From contig NZ_JARKIN010000001.1 of the NCBI RefSeq assembly GCF_029351045.1, positions 1,202,001 to 1,266,000 on the forward strand: a stretch of DNA of 64,000 bases. The letters run 5' to 3'. Under the pieces are notes generated by a model. It was not told the DNA's origin and made no database searches. It worked only from the letters and a program-made list of their open reading frames with translations. Position numbers and translations under genes: made by a program. Each line of letters starts with the position of its first letter. The first letter of the stretch is position 1. Source of the DNA: Streptomyces sp. WMMB303. Lineage in GTDB: Bacteria > Actinomycetota > Actinomycetes > Streptomycetales > Streptomycetaceae. Below are positions 25,562 through 37,661 of this stretch, one piece after another.

Positions 25562-26457
25562 ACGGCGACCTCCGCGCGCCAGGGATCGGCCGGGTCGTCG
25601 AAGATGCTGACGACCTGCCGCATGAGGCGCCGTTCGGCGGGGTCGAAGGGCTGCTTGGCGTGGACGGTGCCGAGCTGGTCCCACATGACGATGTCCCCGG
25701 GCTGCCAGGCGTGGGCATAGGTGTACTCGGGCCTGCCCGCGTGCGAGAGCAGTTCGTCGAGCAGCTTGCGGCTCTCGTCGGGGGCCAGGTCCACGATCCG
25801 CTTGGTGTTCAGGGTGCTGACGTAGACCGACTGGCGGCCGGTCCGCGGATTGCGGGCGATCAGTGGGTGGACGGTCGAGGTGCCGTCCTCGGGCTGGATC
25901 CGTCCGCTGCGCTCGCCGAGGGACACCTCGCCCTGCAGCTCTTCCTCGATGGTCCCCTCGTACCCGGTGCGCAGGCCGTGCCGGACCCGGTAGGAGTGCA
26001 GGCGCCGGCGCTCCTCGGGCGACAGCGCCTCGTACAGCGCGTACATGTCGGTGAAGAGGGTCTGTCCGCCGCCGGAGGGCGGCACTTCCAGGGCCTCCAG
26101 GAAGCCGACCTGGGAGACGCGGGGGCGGAAGGAGTAGTCGGTGTGCCAGTCCATCCAGGCGGCGTCCCCGACGCCGATCTTGCGGCCGTCCTCCGTCAGA
26201 TTGGAGACGATCAGGATCTCGTTGTGATCGGGATGGGCACCGCTGGTCAGGCCGGTCTTCGGGATGTACCCGAAGCGGCGTCCGAAGGCCAGGAACTCCT
26301 CGTAGGAGGGGGTTTCGTGGCCGCGGAAGACGAGTACGAGATGCTTGTCGAGCGCCGCCCAGATCTCCTCGAACTGGGCCCTGCCCATGTCGCCGGTGAC
26401 ATGGGAGCCGTGCACGACGGCGCCGAGAGCGGCGCCGGGGATCGGCGTGACGTCCAT
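25558..26457 (-). CDS. penD: TauD-family Fe(II)/2-oxoglutarate dioxygenase, pentalenolactone F synthase type
   Basis: Protein of 299 residues in the TauD/TfdA group. The iron triad is His105 and Asp107 (MDWHTDYSF) plus His266 ([11 protein letters not shown]); Arg280 (RRLMRQV) would bind 2-oxoglutarate. PenD/PntD/PtlD proteins of this type desaturate pentalenolactone D and then epoxidise the product to pentalenolactone F (or the neo-series). The ATG at 26457 gives [12 protein letters not shown], the family N-terminus. It follows penE by 34 bases and overlaps penB by four. Confidence 0.92.
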   Translation of the reverse strand: MDVTPIPGAALGAVVHGSHVTGDMGRAQFEEIWAALDKHLVLVFRGHETPSYEEFLAFGRRFGYIPKTGLTSGAHPDHNEILIVSNLTEDGRKIGVGDAAWMDWHTDYSFRPRVSQVGFLEALEVPPSGGGQTLFTDMYALYEALSPEERRRLHSYRVRHGLRTGYEGTIEEELQGEVSLGERSGRIQPEDGTSTVHPLIARNPRTGRQSVYVSTLNTKRIVDLAPDESRKLLDELLSHAGRPEYTYAHAWQPGDIVMWDQLGTVHAKQPFDPAERRLMRQVVSIFDDPADPWRAEVAV

Positions 26458-26491
26458 GGGCGTTTCCGCCTTTCGTGGAACGGTGGGGTGG

Positions 26492-28306
26492 TCAGCGCAG
26501 TTCGAGGCCGGCGAGGTCACCCGCCTCGCGCCAGCGCCGCAGGATGCTCACGAACTCCACGGAGCCGCCGCCGTAACTGGAGTTGAGCAGCGGCAGCCCG
26601 CCCGGATCGCCCTCGTTGTTGTACAGGCCGGGTGTGCAGTTCTCCAGGAAGTCGATGTCGCTGCTGGCCAGCCGGAGGATCTCCTCGACCCATTCCTTCT
26701 CACCGGTCCCGGACGCCTCCACGACCCGGTGGCCGCGCTCCTCCACGCACTTGACGATGTGCGCGAGGTGCCGGGCCTGCTCGCCCAGCATGTAGGCGAT
26801 GTTCACGTGCCGGCCGGCCTGGATCTTGGACAGGATGAAGCAGTTGGGGAAGCCGTTCACCTGCAACCCGTGCAGGGTGTGCGCGCCGTTCGCCCACTTC
26901 TGCGACAGCTTCAGGCCGTCGCGGCCGACGATGTCGTAGCCGGCGCGGTCGGTGTACGGGACGGCGAACTCGTGCTCGTATCCGGTGGCGAAGACCAGGC
27001 AGTCGAGCGGGTACTCCCGGCCGTTCGCGACCACCCCGGCCGCGGTGAGCCGCTCCACGCCCTGCCCCTGGGTGTCGACCAGGGTCACGTTGGGCCGGTT
27101 GAAGGTCTGCAGGTAGCTGTCGTGGAAGCAGGGCCGCTTGCAGTACACGCGGTAGTACGGCTTGAGGGCTGCGGCGGTGGCGGGGTCGGTGACGAAGCTG
27201 TCGATGCGGGCGCGCAGTTCCTCCATCTTGCGGAAGTCCGCCTGCTCGGCCGCGAGCGCCCGCTCCTTCGGGTCGCCCCCGGTGTCGCCGGTGGGCAGGA
27301 TCGCGGCGGCCAGCTTGGCCGTGGTCTGGGTCCAGCGGTCCTGGACCAGGTCCTCGTCCTGCGGGATACCGGAGGTCAGCGCGTGGAAGTTCTCCATCCG
27401 GCGCTGCTGCCAGCCCGGTTCGAGGCTGTCCGCCCAGTCCGGCTCGGTGGGCCGGTTGCCGCGGACGTCGACCGCCGCCGGGGTCCGCTGGAAGATGACG
27501 AGCTGTTCGGCCCACTCGGCGAGGTGCGGGGCGATCTGGACCGTCGTCGAGCCGGTGCCGATGACGCCGACCGTCTTGTCCGTCAGCCCGGTCAGGCCGC
27601 CGGTGCTGTCACCGCCGGTGTAGTCGAAGTCCCAGCGGCTGGTGTGGAAGGAGTGTCCGGCGAAGGTCTCCAGGCCCGGCAGCCCGGGGAGTTTCGGGCG
27701 GTGCATCAGGCCGATCGACATGGCCACGTACCGGGCCCGGATGACGTCCCCGCGGTCGGTGCTCACCAGCCACTTCCCGGCGGTCTCGTCCCAGCGCAGC
27801 TCGGTGACGGTGGTCTGGAAGAGAGCGTCGCGGTAGAGGTCGTACCTGCGGGCGATCTGCTGGAGGTGCGCGAAGATCTCGGGGCCGGTGGAGTACTTCT
27901 CGGTGGGTATCGTCCCGATCTCTTCGAGTATCGGCATGTAGATGTAGCTCTCGACGTCGCACCGGACCCCGGGGAAACGGTTCCAGTACCAGGTGCCGCC
28001 GACATCGCCCGCCTCGTCGATCAGCCGGATGCGCTCCAGGCCGGTCTCCTTGCGCAGGTGCGCGCCGGTCAGCAGGCCGCCGATGCCGGCGCCGACGACG
28101 GCGACGTCCACCTCGTCGGTGAGCGGCTCGCGTTCCTTGCGCTCGGTGTAGGGGTCGCGCGCATAGCGGCTGAAGTCCCCGCGTGCGAACTGGTAGGTAC
28201 GGCCGGCGCTGCGCTTGTCGCGTTCCTGCCGGTACTTCTCCCTCACCGCTTCCAGGTCGATGGCCGGTGTCTCGTCGCTACGGTCGTCGCTGTCGGCGCG
28301 GGCCAC
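26492..28306 (-). CDS. penE: Baeyer-Villiger monooxygenase (PenE/PntE/PtlE type)
   Basis: FAD/NADPH enzyme of 604 residues with a long N-terminal extension like PtlE. FAD site [20 protein letters not shown] site [13 protein letters not shown], and between them the Baeyer-Villiger fingerprint FxGxxxHxxxW in [13 protein letters not shown]. It inserts oxygen beside the ketone of 1-deoxy-11-oxopentalenate to form the lactone ring. Known homologues differ in which side oxygen enters (pentalenolactone D versus neopentalenolactone D); sequence alone does not decide, but the penM neighbour favours the pentalenolactone series. The GTG at 28306 has GAGGAG five bases upstream and follows the penF stop by two bases. 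Confidence 0.92.
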   Translation of the reverse strand: MARADSDDRSDETPAIDLEAVREKYRQERDKRSAGRTYQFARGDFSRYARDPYTERKEREPLTDEVDVAVVGAGIGGLLTGAHLRKETGLERIRLIDEAGDVGGTWYWNRFPGVRCDVESYIYMPILEEIGTIPTEKYSTGPEIFAHLQQIARRYDLYRDALFQTTVTELRWDETAGKWLVSTDRGDVIRARYVAMSIGLMHRPKLPGLPGLETFAGHSFHTSRWDFDYTGGDSTGGLTGLTDKTVGVIGTGSTTVQIAPHLAEWAEQLVIFQRTPAAVDVRGNRPTEPDWADSLEPGWQQRRMENFHALTSGIPQDEDLVQDRWTQTTAKLAAAILPTGDTGGDPKERALAAEQADFRKMEELRARIDSFVTDPATAAALKPYYRVYCKRPCFHDSYLQTFNRPNVTLVDTQGQGVERLTAAGVVANGREYPLDCLVFATGYEHEFAVPYTDRAGYDIVGRDGLKLSQKWANGAHTLHGLQVNGFPNCFILSKIQAGRHVNIAYMLGEQARHLAHIVKCVEERGHRVVEASGTGEKEWVEEILRLASSDIDFLENCTPGLYNNEGDPGGLPLLNSSYGGGSVEFVSILRRWREAGDLAGLELR

Positions 28307-28308
28307 AG

Positions 28309-29088
28309 CTACTCCTCGGGGGAAGGGGACGGAAGGGGAACATGACGCCACACCTCGTCGAACTGGGCACGCAGCCGCTGCGCGGCGTCGGGGTTGCTGA
28401 ACAGGTAGAACCGGTCGGTGCCGAGGGCTTCCCAGACGAGCCCGGCCACGTCCTCGGCGCTCACCGACGTGTCACCGCCGGCACCGCGCGGGGCGGCCAG
28501 GCCCTGCACCATGGGGGTGTCGACCCGGCCGGGGCACAGCACCGAGACCCGGATCCCGGTGTCCCGCAGGTCGGCCCGCAGGCTGCGGGCGACGGCGAGG
28601 TCGGCGTGTTTGGAGGCGGCGTAGGCCGCGCTGCCCGCGCCGACGACGAAAGCGGACATCGAGGCCGTGTGGATCAGATGGGCCGGGCGGCCGCGCTCCA
28701 GGAGCCGGGGCACGAAGGCGCGGGCCACCAGGACGTGCGCCCAGTGGTTGGTCTCGAAGACCTGCCGCATCCGCTCCAGCGGCACCTCCCACAGCGGCTG
28801 CCCCACGGGACCGAGCACCCCGGCGTTGTTGCACACCACGTCGACGCCGCCGAACCGGTCGAACGCCGTGTCCGCGAGCCGGTCGACGGCGTGCGGATCG
28901 GTCAGGTCGGCCGTCAGCGCCGTGACCCGGACGCCACCTGCGGCGAGTTCGGACGCCCGGCAGTGCACTCCCTCGTCGATGTCCGCCATGATCACGCTGA
29001 CGCCGGCGCGCGCGAAGCGGGCGCTGAGGGCGAGGCCGATGCCGCTGGCGGCGCCGGTCACCACGGCCGTCCTGGTCTGCAGGTCCAC
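28309..29088 (-). CDS. penF: Short-chain dehydrogenase (PenF/PntF/PtlF type)
   Basis: Classical SDR of 259 residues: cofactor motif VVTGAASGIGLALSARFARA, NNAGVLGP, catalytic Ser in IHTASMSAFV and YAASKHADLAVA (YxxxK), then CPGRVDTPM. It oxidises the 11-beta-hydroxyl installed by PenH to the 11-ketone, the substrate of PenE. The GTG at 29088 has GGAGAG seven bases upstream; the longer open frame above it is not SDR-like. It follows penG by 98 bases and precedes penE by two. Confidence 0.92.
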   Translation of the reverse strand: MDLQTRTAVVTGAASGIGLALSARFARAGVSVIMADIDEGVHCRASELAAGGVRVTALTADLTDPHAVDRLADTAFDRFGGVDVVCNNAGVLGPVGQPLWEVPLERMRQVFETNHWAHVLVARAFVPRLLERGRPAHLIHTASMSAFVVGAGSAAYAASKHADLAVARSLRADLRDTGIRVSVLCPGRVDTPMVQGLAAPRGAGGDTSVSAEDVAGLVWEALGTDRFYLFSNPDAAQRLRAQFDEVWRHVPLPSPSPEE

Positions 29089-29186
29089 TGGGCTCTCTCC
29101 GCTCTGCGCGCGGGGTGCGGCGAAGGGCAGCGCGCTGTTGCTCGCGAGAAGGTCCGTTCCGGTGGCGCCGTTCGGGAAGGAGGATG

Positions 29187-30641
29187 TCAGCGGGGGTCGG
29201 GGAGCTTCAGACTGATCACGAGGACGGTCGCTGCGAAGCACATCAACAGGGCGAGGACGAGCACGGCCGCCGTCGCCGTCGAGAACGGACCGTCCAGGGA
29301 GACGAAGAGGGTTCCGCCGACGGTCGTGCCCAGCGCGGTCGCCATCTGCTGACTGGTCACCAGCACACCGCTGCCCATGCCGGCCTGCGCGGGAGGTACG
29401 TCGGCGAGGATCATCCGGAACAGCGTGGGACCGATCAGCGCCGCACCGGCACCGAAGAGGGCGATCCCGATGAGCACGAGTGTCAGGGAGGGATGCGGCC
29501 AGCCCAGCCCCATCACCAGCGCCAGCAGCACCAGACCCGCGCCCTGGACGAGGGCGCCCAGGGCGACGATCCGGCCGCCCAGGACCGCCACGATCTTCGG
29601 GGTGAACCGGGCCACCGCGAAGAACGCCACGGCGAACGGCGCCAGTCCCCCGCCGGAGGCCAGCCCGTGGAACCCGAAGTGTCCCTGCGCGATCAGCGCG
29701 TAGACGAAGAGGAAGGCACCGAAGCCGGCCTGGAACGGCACCACGGCCGCGAGCCCCCTGCGGGTGCCCGGATGGGACAGCACCGTCGGGGACAGCAGCG
29801 GTGAGCCGCCCCGCGCCTCCAGTCCGCGCTCGACCCGCACCAGCGCCCACAGTCCCACCGCGGCGACCACGAGCAGCGCCCACAGCCACAGCGGCCAGTC
29901 CAGGTCGGGCCCCGCCACGACCACGGCCAGGACGCAGACCATGGTCGCACCGAACAGCAGGGTGCCCGCCGGGTCGAACCCGGGCCTGGTCCCGGCCCTG
30001 GTCGCGGGGACCCGCCGGATCGCGAGCAGTGCGACCACCCCGACCGGCACATTGATCAGGAAGACCGACCGCCAGCCGATCCCGGCCACGTCCAGCGAGA
30101 CCAGCAGCCCGCCCAGAATCTGCCCGACGACCATGCCGAGGGCCGCGGTCACGCCGTACATGGCGATCGCGCGGGCCCGCTCGCGGCCCTGGCTGACAGC
30201 CTGGATCGTCGCCAGCACCTGCGGTACGAGCATGGCAGCGGCGGCCCCCTGCAGCAGCCGGGCCGTGACGAGGAACTCGATGGTCGGGGCGAGTCCGCAC
30301 AGCGCCGAGGTGACGGTGAACGCCGCCAGCCCGTACGCGTACAGTTCCCGCCTGCCGAAGGCGTCGCCCAGCCGTCCGCCCAGCACCAGGCCGAGGGCGT
30401 AGGTGAGGCCGTAGCCGGACACCACCAGCTCCAGCGCCGCCGGGCCGCCGTGGAGATCCGCACCGATCGGGTCCAGCGCCACATTGACGATGGAGGCGTC
30501 CACGATGGACAGCGCGTACCCGAGGAGGACCACCACGAGGGCGACACCGCCGAGCCCCGCGGCGGCCGGTTCCGGGCCGGCGGAGGACGCCGGCGTCGCG
30601 TCGGGCTCCTTCGGCGGGGAGAGTCCCTCGCGATGCGTCAT
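29187..30641 (-). CDS. penG: MFS drug exporter, DHA2-like (PenG/PntG/PtlG type)
   Basis: Protein of 484 residues with about 14 membrane segments. Early motif DASIVNVALDPIGADLHGGP and loop 2-3 GGRLGDAFGRRELYAYGLAA are those of the 14-helix drug:H+ antiporters. In the pentalenolactone clusters the transporter between penH and penF has the same position and is presumed to export the product. It begins 55 bases after penH. Confidence 0.9.
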   Translation of the reverse strand: MTHREGLSPPKEPDATPASSAGPEPAAAGLGGVALVVVLLGYALSIVDASIVNVALDPIGADLHGGPAALELVVSGYGLTYALGLVLGGRLGDAFGRRELYAYGLAAFTVTSALCGLAPTIEFLVTARLLQGAAAAMLVPQVLATIQAVSQGRERARAIAMYGVTAALGMVVGQILGGLLVSLDVAGIGWRSVFLINVPVGVVALLAIRRVPATRAGTRPGFDPAGTLLFGATMVCVLAVVVAGPDLDWPLWLWALLVVAAVGLWALVRVERGLEARGGSPLLSPTVLSHPGTRRGLAAVVPFQAGFGAFLFVYALIAQGHFGFHGLASGGGLAPFAVAFFAVARFTPKIVAVLGGRIVALGALVQGAGLVLLALVMGLGWPHPSLTLVLIGIALFGAGAALIGPTLFRMILADVPPAQAGMGSGVLVTSQQMATALGTTVGGTLFVSLDGPFSTATAAVLVLALLMCFAATVLVISLKLPDPR

Positions 30642-30696
30642 GTGCTGCCTGCCCAGGGGTGCGTGGGGGACGGTGGGAGAGAGTGCGGGGCCGACG

Positions 30697-31716
<1,020 letters not shown>

Positions 31717-32916
31717 TCAGAAAGTAACGGGGATCTCATCGAACCCGCCGGTGATCCGGTGCTCCTGCCAGCGCAGCTCCTCCTCGGGCACCGCGAGCCG
31801 CAGATCGGGCAGTCTGCGGAACAGCCGCTCGAACACCGCGGTCAGTTCGATCCGGGCCAGCACCCGGCCGATGCAGTGCCGGGTGCCGTGACCGAACGAC
31901 AGGTGCGACTTGGGCCTGTCCCGGGTGATGTCCATCAGGTCGGGGTCGGGGTACGCGTGTCCGTCGATGTTGGCTGCTCCGATGGCCAGCAGCACTGCGT
32001 CCCCGGTACGGATCACTGTGTCGCCGACGGTGATGTCGCTGTGCGCGTAGCGGGGTATGAGCGCGTTGGACCCCTTGCCGCCGACGGCCAGCCGGAGGAT
32101 CTCCTCGACCGCCGCGGGGGCGAGTTCGGGCTTCTCGGCCAGCAGGGCGCTCTGCTCCGGATTGCGCAGCATCAGCAGAGTGCCCAGGTCGATACGGACG
32201 ATGGTGGTCTCGTAGCCGAACAGCAGCACGGCGTTGCCCAACTGGGCGATGTACTCGTCGGACAGCGAGCCGTCCTTGGCGGCGATCAGCTCGGACAGGA
32301 TGTCGTCGCCCGGCTCGGTGCGCTTCCGCGCCACCAGTTCCGTCGTGTAGTCGACGACCTGTTGGAAGGTGTGCGCCGAGTGCCGGCCGTCGTCGCTCTG
32401 GTCGAAGGTGCCTCGCGCCCACTGACCGAACCGCTCCCGGTCGGCCAGCGGTACTCCGAGCAGATCGCAGACCACCATGGTCGGCAGCGGAAACGACAGC
32501 GCGCGGTGCAGATCGGCGGGCCGGGGGCCGGCGGCCAGTTGGTCGAGCAACTCGTCCACGTGCTGCTCGATCCGGGACTTCATCATGCGCATCCGGCGCG
32601 TGGAGAACCGGGGGACGAGCAGCTCGCGCATCTGCGGATGGTCGGCGGCCTCGGTCTCGTGGTCGTCCCCGGCCATCAGCGCCATCATGGTGCTCCGGGC
32701 CGTGGTCTTGGGCTGCCGCGCCGGGTAGGGGTTGCTGAGACCGAGTCGGCGGTCGGCCAGCAGCGCCCTGACCTCGTCATAGCGGGTGACCAGCCAGGCC
32801 TCCTCACCGGCCGCCCGCACCGGGGTGATCGGCCCTTCATGCTGCAGCGCGCGCATCCGGGGCGCGACACCGAGCACGGATGGGTTGTCGAACGGTAGTG
32901 TCGGCAGTTCCTTCAT
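31717..32916 (-). CDS. penM: Cytochrome P450, pentalenolactone synthase type (PenM/PntM, CYP161C)
   Basis: Soluble P450 of 399 residues with ExxR in VEEILRLAV and heme Cys348 in [11 protein letters not shown]. The I-helix reads [14 protein letters not shown]. PntM of S. arenae, which rearranges pentalenolactone F to pentalenolactone by methyl migration, was reported to owe this to Met77, Met81 and Phe232. Here Met77 and Met81 are present at the same numbers, and Phe233 fills the Phe232 position after a one-residue insertion near residue 177. The gene opens the tailoring block 177 bases after gap1. Confidence 0.93.
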   Translation of the reverse strand: MKELPTLPFDNPSVLGVAPRMRALQHEGPITPVRAAGEEAWLVTRYDEVRALLADRRLGLSNPYPARQPKTTARSTMMALMAGDDHETEAADHPQMRELLVPRFSTRRMRMMKSRIEQHVDELLDQLAAGPRPADLHRALSFPLPTMVVCDLLGVPLADRERFGQWARGTFDQSDDGRHSAHTFQQVVDYTTELVARKRTEPGDDILSELIAAKDGSLSDEYIAQLGNAVLLFGYETTIVRIDLGTLLMLRNPEQSALLAEKPELAPAAVEEILRLAVGGKGSNALIPRYAHSDITVGDTVIRTGDAVLLAIGAANIDGHAYPDPDLMDITRDRPKSHLSFGHGTRHCIGRVLARIELTAVFERLFRRLPDLRLAVPEEELRWQEHRITGGFDEIPVTF

Positions 32917-33029
32917 GTCCCCCGTCCTCCGGAGTCAGGCATGGATTCGTCGGACATCCGTGCACGCCGACGGCATCGGTGACGTCGGGTGCACGGCGCA
33001 CCCGGTCGACGGGCGCGCGAAGATGTCGG

Positions 33030-33044
33030 CCGCCGGTTCGGCGG
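33030..33044. promoter_or_regulatory. Inverted repeat between gap1 and penM
   Basis: CCGCCGGTTCGGCGG has perfect six-base arms around GTT, 50 bases downstream of the gap1 stop and 114 bases upstream of penM. It could be a weak terminator of gap1 or an operator for a penM promoter; no T-run follows on the minus strand. Confidence 0.4.
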
Positions 33045-33093
33045 ACGATCATTGCTGACGTGCGGGTGGTGCAGGCGCCGGATCGGCCGGTGA

Positions 33094-34113
<1,020 letters not shown>

Positions 34114-34206
34114 CTAGCGCTCTAGAAGTCTTTGACGCGCCGTTGCGCCGAGGTGCACTGCAGGCCGTGTGCCCGGACGAGGCTCCGGCACGCGATCAAG
34201 CACGAG

Positions 34207-34216
34207 CTTATATAAG
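34207..34216. promoter_or_regulatory. AT-rich palindrome upstream of gap1
   Basis: CTTATATAAG is a perfect ten-base palindrome 108 bases upstream of gap1. It contains a TATAAG-like -10 element on the gap1 strand, so it may be promoter core, operator or both. AT-rich palindromes of this kind are usual for MarR-type regulators. Confidence 0.5.
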
Positions 34217-34241
34217 TTTGCGATACATTTCCAGGGTGGCT

Positions 34242-34254
34242 CACGCTCAGCGTG
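34242..34254. promoter_or_regulatory. Inverted repeat upstream of gap1
   Basis: CACGCTCAGCGTG has perfect six-base arms around one C, 25 bases beyond the AT-rich palindrome. A regulatory role is inferred only from position. Confidence 0.4.
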
Positions 34255-34539
34255 CCGACTGCGCAACCTACTTGGGAAGCAGTCGACCCTTACTCGGGCG
34301 TTCGAGAAGTGCAAGCACTGCCCCCTCCGGTTCCTCGGTGCGGGACCTGCCGCCGGCGTCAGCGCCCCTGCCGGACACCTCCGCCCCAGCGTCCCGCGGC
34401 GGCTGACCGGACCCGCCGGGAGGACCGAGGCCGCCACCAAACTGTCACGACCTTGACAACCGGCGTCGGCCCGCCATGCTTTACGCGCGTAGAGAATGCC
34501 CGTGACCGCGTCCACCCTCCCCACCCCCCGGAGGCCCAG

Positions 34540-36469
34540 GTGCCGTTCCGCTCGCTGTTCCTGCCGCTCCGCTCCGCACTGCCGCCCCGCCCACCGTTCC
34601 GGCGGCTCGGGGCCGCACCGGCCGCCGTCGCCGCCGCCTGCTGCGGGCTGCTCGTCCTGCCCTCGTCCGCCGGGGCTGCCGACGCGCCCGGCGCCGTCGG
34701 CGCGCACGCTCCGCGGATCCACGACATCCAAGGCCGCACCCGGCTCTCCCCGTTCGCGGGCCGGGAGGTCACCGGGGTCCCCGGCATCGTCACCGGGGTC
34801 CGCGACTTCGGTGCGGCGCGCGGCTTCTGGCTGCAGGACCCGCACCCCGACCGTGACCGGGCCACCAGTGAGGGAATCTACGTCCACACCGGAGGAGACA
34901 GCCCAGGAGTCGAGGTCGGGGACGCGCTGCGGGTCACCGGCGAGGTGCAGGAGTACTACCCGGGCGGCAAGGAGGCGGGCAACCAGTCGGTCACCGAACT
35001 GAGCGGCGCCACCTGGCGGACCACCGGGCACCGCTCCCGCGGGAGACTGCCGAGGGCCGTCCGGCTCACCGCCCGCTCGGTACCGGAGGCGTACGCGCCG
35101 GACGCGGATGAGGGTCCCCCCGGATCCGGAGGATCGGGGGGAGGCAGCATCGAGAACCGGCCGCTGCGTCCGGGCCGGTACGCGCTGGACCGCTACGAGT
35201 CGCTGGAGGGCATGCGCGTCTCCGTGCACGACGTGCGGGTCACCGGCCCCACCAGCCGCTACCACGACCTGTGGGTGACCACCGACCCGGACCAGCCCGA
35301 CTCCGCGCGGCGGCACCCTCTACGGCTCCTACGAGGATCGCAACGGCGCCCGGATGAAGATCTCCTCGCTGCTCCCCCTCGACACGCACCCCTTCCCGAA
35401 AGCCGACGTCGGCGACGCGCTGAGCGGCACCACCGAAGGCCCGCTGGACTACGAGCAGTACGGCGGCTACACGCTGCGCGCCACCGGACTGGGCGAGCAC
35501 AGGGACAACGGCCTGGAGCGCGAGCGGACCCGCGAGCAGCGCCGGAACGAACTGGCGGTGGCGACGTACAACGTCGAGAACCTCTCCCCCGCTTCCGAGC
35601 CCGCCAAGTTCGAGCGGCTGGCCGAGGGCCTGGTCACCAACCTCTCCTCCCCCGACATCGTCACCGTCGAGGAGGTCCAGGACGACTCGGGACCGCAGGA
35701 CGACGGCACGGTCGGCGCCGGCCGGACCCTCACGAAGCTGACCGAGGCCATCCGCGAGGCGGGCGGGCCCTCCTACGCGTGGCGCCAGATCGACCCGGCG
35801 GACAAGGCGGACGGCGGACAGCCCGGCGGCAACATCCGCGTGGCGTTCCTCTACAACCCCGCCCGGGTGTCCTTCACCGACCGGCCCGGCGGCGACGCCA
35901 CGACGCCGGTGCGGGTCCTGGACCGGGGCGGCGAGCCCGCGCTGTCCGCCTCACCGGGCCGGATCGCCCCGCGGGACACCGCCTGGGAGGACAGCCGCAA
36001 GCCGCTGGCGGGCGAGTTCCGCTTCCGGGGCCGCACGGTCTTCGTGATCGCCGACCACTTCAGCTCCAAGGGTGGCGACCAGCCGATGGAAGGCCGCTTC
36101 CAGCCGCCCGCCCGGCACTCGGAGCAGCAGCGCGTCGCACAGGCCGAGGTGGTCAACGGTTTCGTGCGCACGCTGCAGGACGTCGACCCGGAGGCCGTGG
36201 TCGTGGCGGGCGGCGACTTCAACGACTTCCCCTTCTCCCCCACCCTGCGCACGCTGCGCTCGGGCCACGCGCTGACCAGCCCGCTCGACCGACTGCCCCG
36301 CGACGAACGCTACGGCTACGTCTACAACGGCAACTCCCAGACCCTGGACCACCTGCTGACCAGTCCGGGCGCCGGGCGGACCGAGTACGACATCGTCCAC
36401 ATCAACGCGGAGTTCGCCGACCAGATCAGCGACCACGATCCGTCGGTGGTCCGGATCACGCGCCGCTGA
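34540..36469 (+). pseudogene. Secreted endonuclease/exonuclease/phosphatase-family protein with a frameshift
   Basis: A GTG at 34540 with GGAGG five bases upstream opens a frame with a signal peptide (LGAAPAAVAAACCGLLVLPS) and an N-terminal beta domain. Near 35304-35310 the frame breaks: coding sense continues one frame over as GGTLYGSYEDRNGARMKISS and runs to 36469. The C-terminal part is an intact EEP nuclease domain (ATYNVENLSP, VEEVQDD, GGDFNDFPFS, ISDHDPSVVRI). One extra base in CTCCGCGCGGCGG would explain it. Either the gene is inactivated or the base is a sequencing error in a GC run. Expected role when intact: extracellular nuclease or phosphatase. Confidence 0.82.
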
Positions 36470-36565
36470 ACCGGCGCGGTCCGGAAGCTCCGCCCCGGGG
36501 GCCGCAGGGCCGCGCCGCGTCGGAGCGCTCGGACCGCGCCGGGGAGCCGCTCCCCGGCGGGACGG

Positions 36566-37531
36566 TCAGGCCCGCCGGGGCGGCTTGCCGCCTCCGGGCC
36601 CGTACGGCGGCGGAACAACGGGCTGCGCGCCGTGCGGAGGCGCCCCGGGCACGCCGCGGGGCGGGGAGCCCGGTGCGCCGTAGGGCGGTGCCGGAGGGGT
36701 GCCGTACGGGGAGCCGGGCGCCGGGTCCTGCCGACCGGCAGGGCCGTGGGGCAGCCGTCCCCCGGCACCCGGCGCCCCGCCGGGGCCGGGCCGGGTTCCG
36801 GTCAGGTCCCGTACCAGCAGGGTCGCGCCCGCGACGGCACCCGGCATCAGCGGAACGGCGAGCAGCGGCACCAGGAAGGCCAGCGCCAGCGGCACTCCGA
36901 AGCCCAGCGCGAGGGACTTGCGCCGGCGCAGCATCGCCAGCCGCTCCCGCACCGGAACGCCCCGGCGCTGCAGTCCGACGGAGGCGAGTTCCAGGGTGAG
37001 GAAGAATCCCGCGACGCAGAAGCCGAGTGCAGGGACGACGCTCTGCCCGATCACCGGCACGAAGCCGAGGAAGAAGAGCGGGACCGTGAACAGCAGCGTC
37101 CGGAAGAGCACATAGCCGCTGTCGCACAGCGAGGTCCACAGCTCCCGCCACAGGGGCTGGTCGACGACGTGTTCGGGCAGCCCGCCCGCGCTCTCCTCGA
37201 CCCGCTCGGAGAGCTTCTCGTAGAACGGGTCGCCGATCAGCAGGGTGACCGCCGCGAACGTCACCACGGCCAGCATCAGTACGGCGCACCACAGCATGAC
37301 CGCGAAGACGCCACGGGTCAGGGCGCGGCCTGTGGCGTCCCAGTCGTCGGCGAAGGGGGTGGCCCACGCGGCGAGGTCATCCGCGGAGAACGCGAGCGCG
37401 GTGAGGGCCGCCGCGTAGAGGACGAGGGTGATCAGTGCGGGCAGCAGCCCGAACCCGAACCACCGCCCGTGGGTGAGCACCCACCGCTGTCCCCGCCCCA
37501 AGTACCGCAGCCCGGCCCCAAGATCACGCAT
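36566..37531 (-). CDS. EI24-domain membrane protein (CysZ-like)
   Basis: Protein of 321 residues with about six membrane segments in the first 230 residues (GFGLLPALITLVLYAAALTA, VLMLAVVTFAAVTLLIGDPF, FLGFVPVIGQSVVPALGFCV, GVPLALAFLVPLLAVPLM). GDPFYEKLSERVEE after the second helix pair is the EI24/CysZ signature. A long Pro/Gly-rich cytoplasmic tail (about 240-321) follows, common in Streptomyces members. CysZ proteins carry sulfate, but function in actinomycetes is untested. It converges with the nuclease gene. Confidence 0.82.
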   Translation of the reverse strand: MRDLGAGLRYLGRGQRWVLTHGRWFGFGLLPALITLVLYAAALTALAFSADDLAAWATPFADDWDATGRALTRGVFAVMLWCAVLMLAVVTFAAVTLLIGDPFYEKLSERVEESAGGLPEHVVDQPLWRELWTSLCDSGYVLFRTLLFTVPLFFLGFVPVIGQSVVPALGFCVAGFFLTLELASVGLQRRGVPVRERLAMLRRRKSLALGFGVPLALAFLVPLLAVPLMPGAVAGATLLVRDLTGTRPGPGGAPGAGGRLPHGPAGRQDPAPGSPYGTPPAPPYGAPGSPPRGVPGAPPHGAQPVVPPPYGPGGGKPPRRA

Positions 37532-37609
37532 GTCGGCAAGCCTACGGCCTGCGGAACCGGAGCGGGACGGGTGCCGCCACCGCCCTCCCGATCGGTTGCG
37601 CAGTTGTGA

Positions 37610-37651
37610 CGCCTGCGCCGCGCCGCCGGCGGTGACGTGGCGGCGCAGGCG
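37610..37651. terminator. Terminator after dapD
   Basis: Twelve-base perfect arms (37610-37621 and 37640-37651) with further inner pairing, ending ten bases before the minus-strand dapD stop at 37662. Confidence 0.7.
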
Positions 37652-37661
37652 CGGGCGGGCC

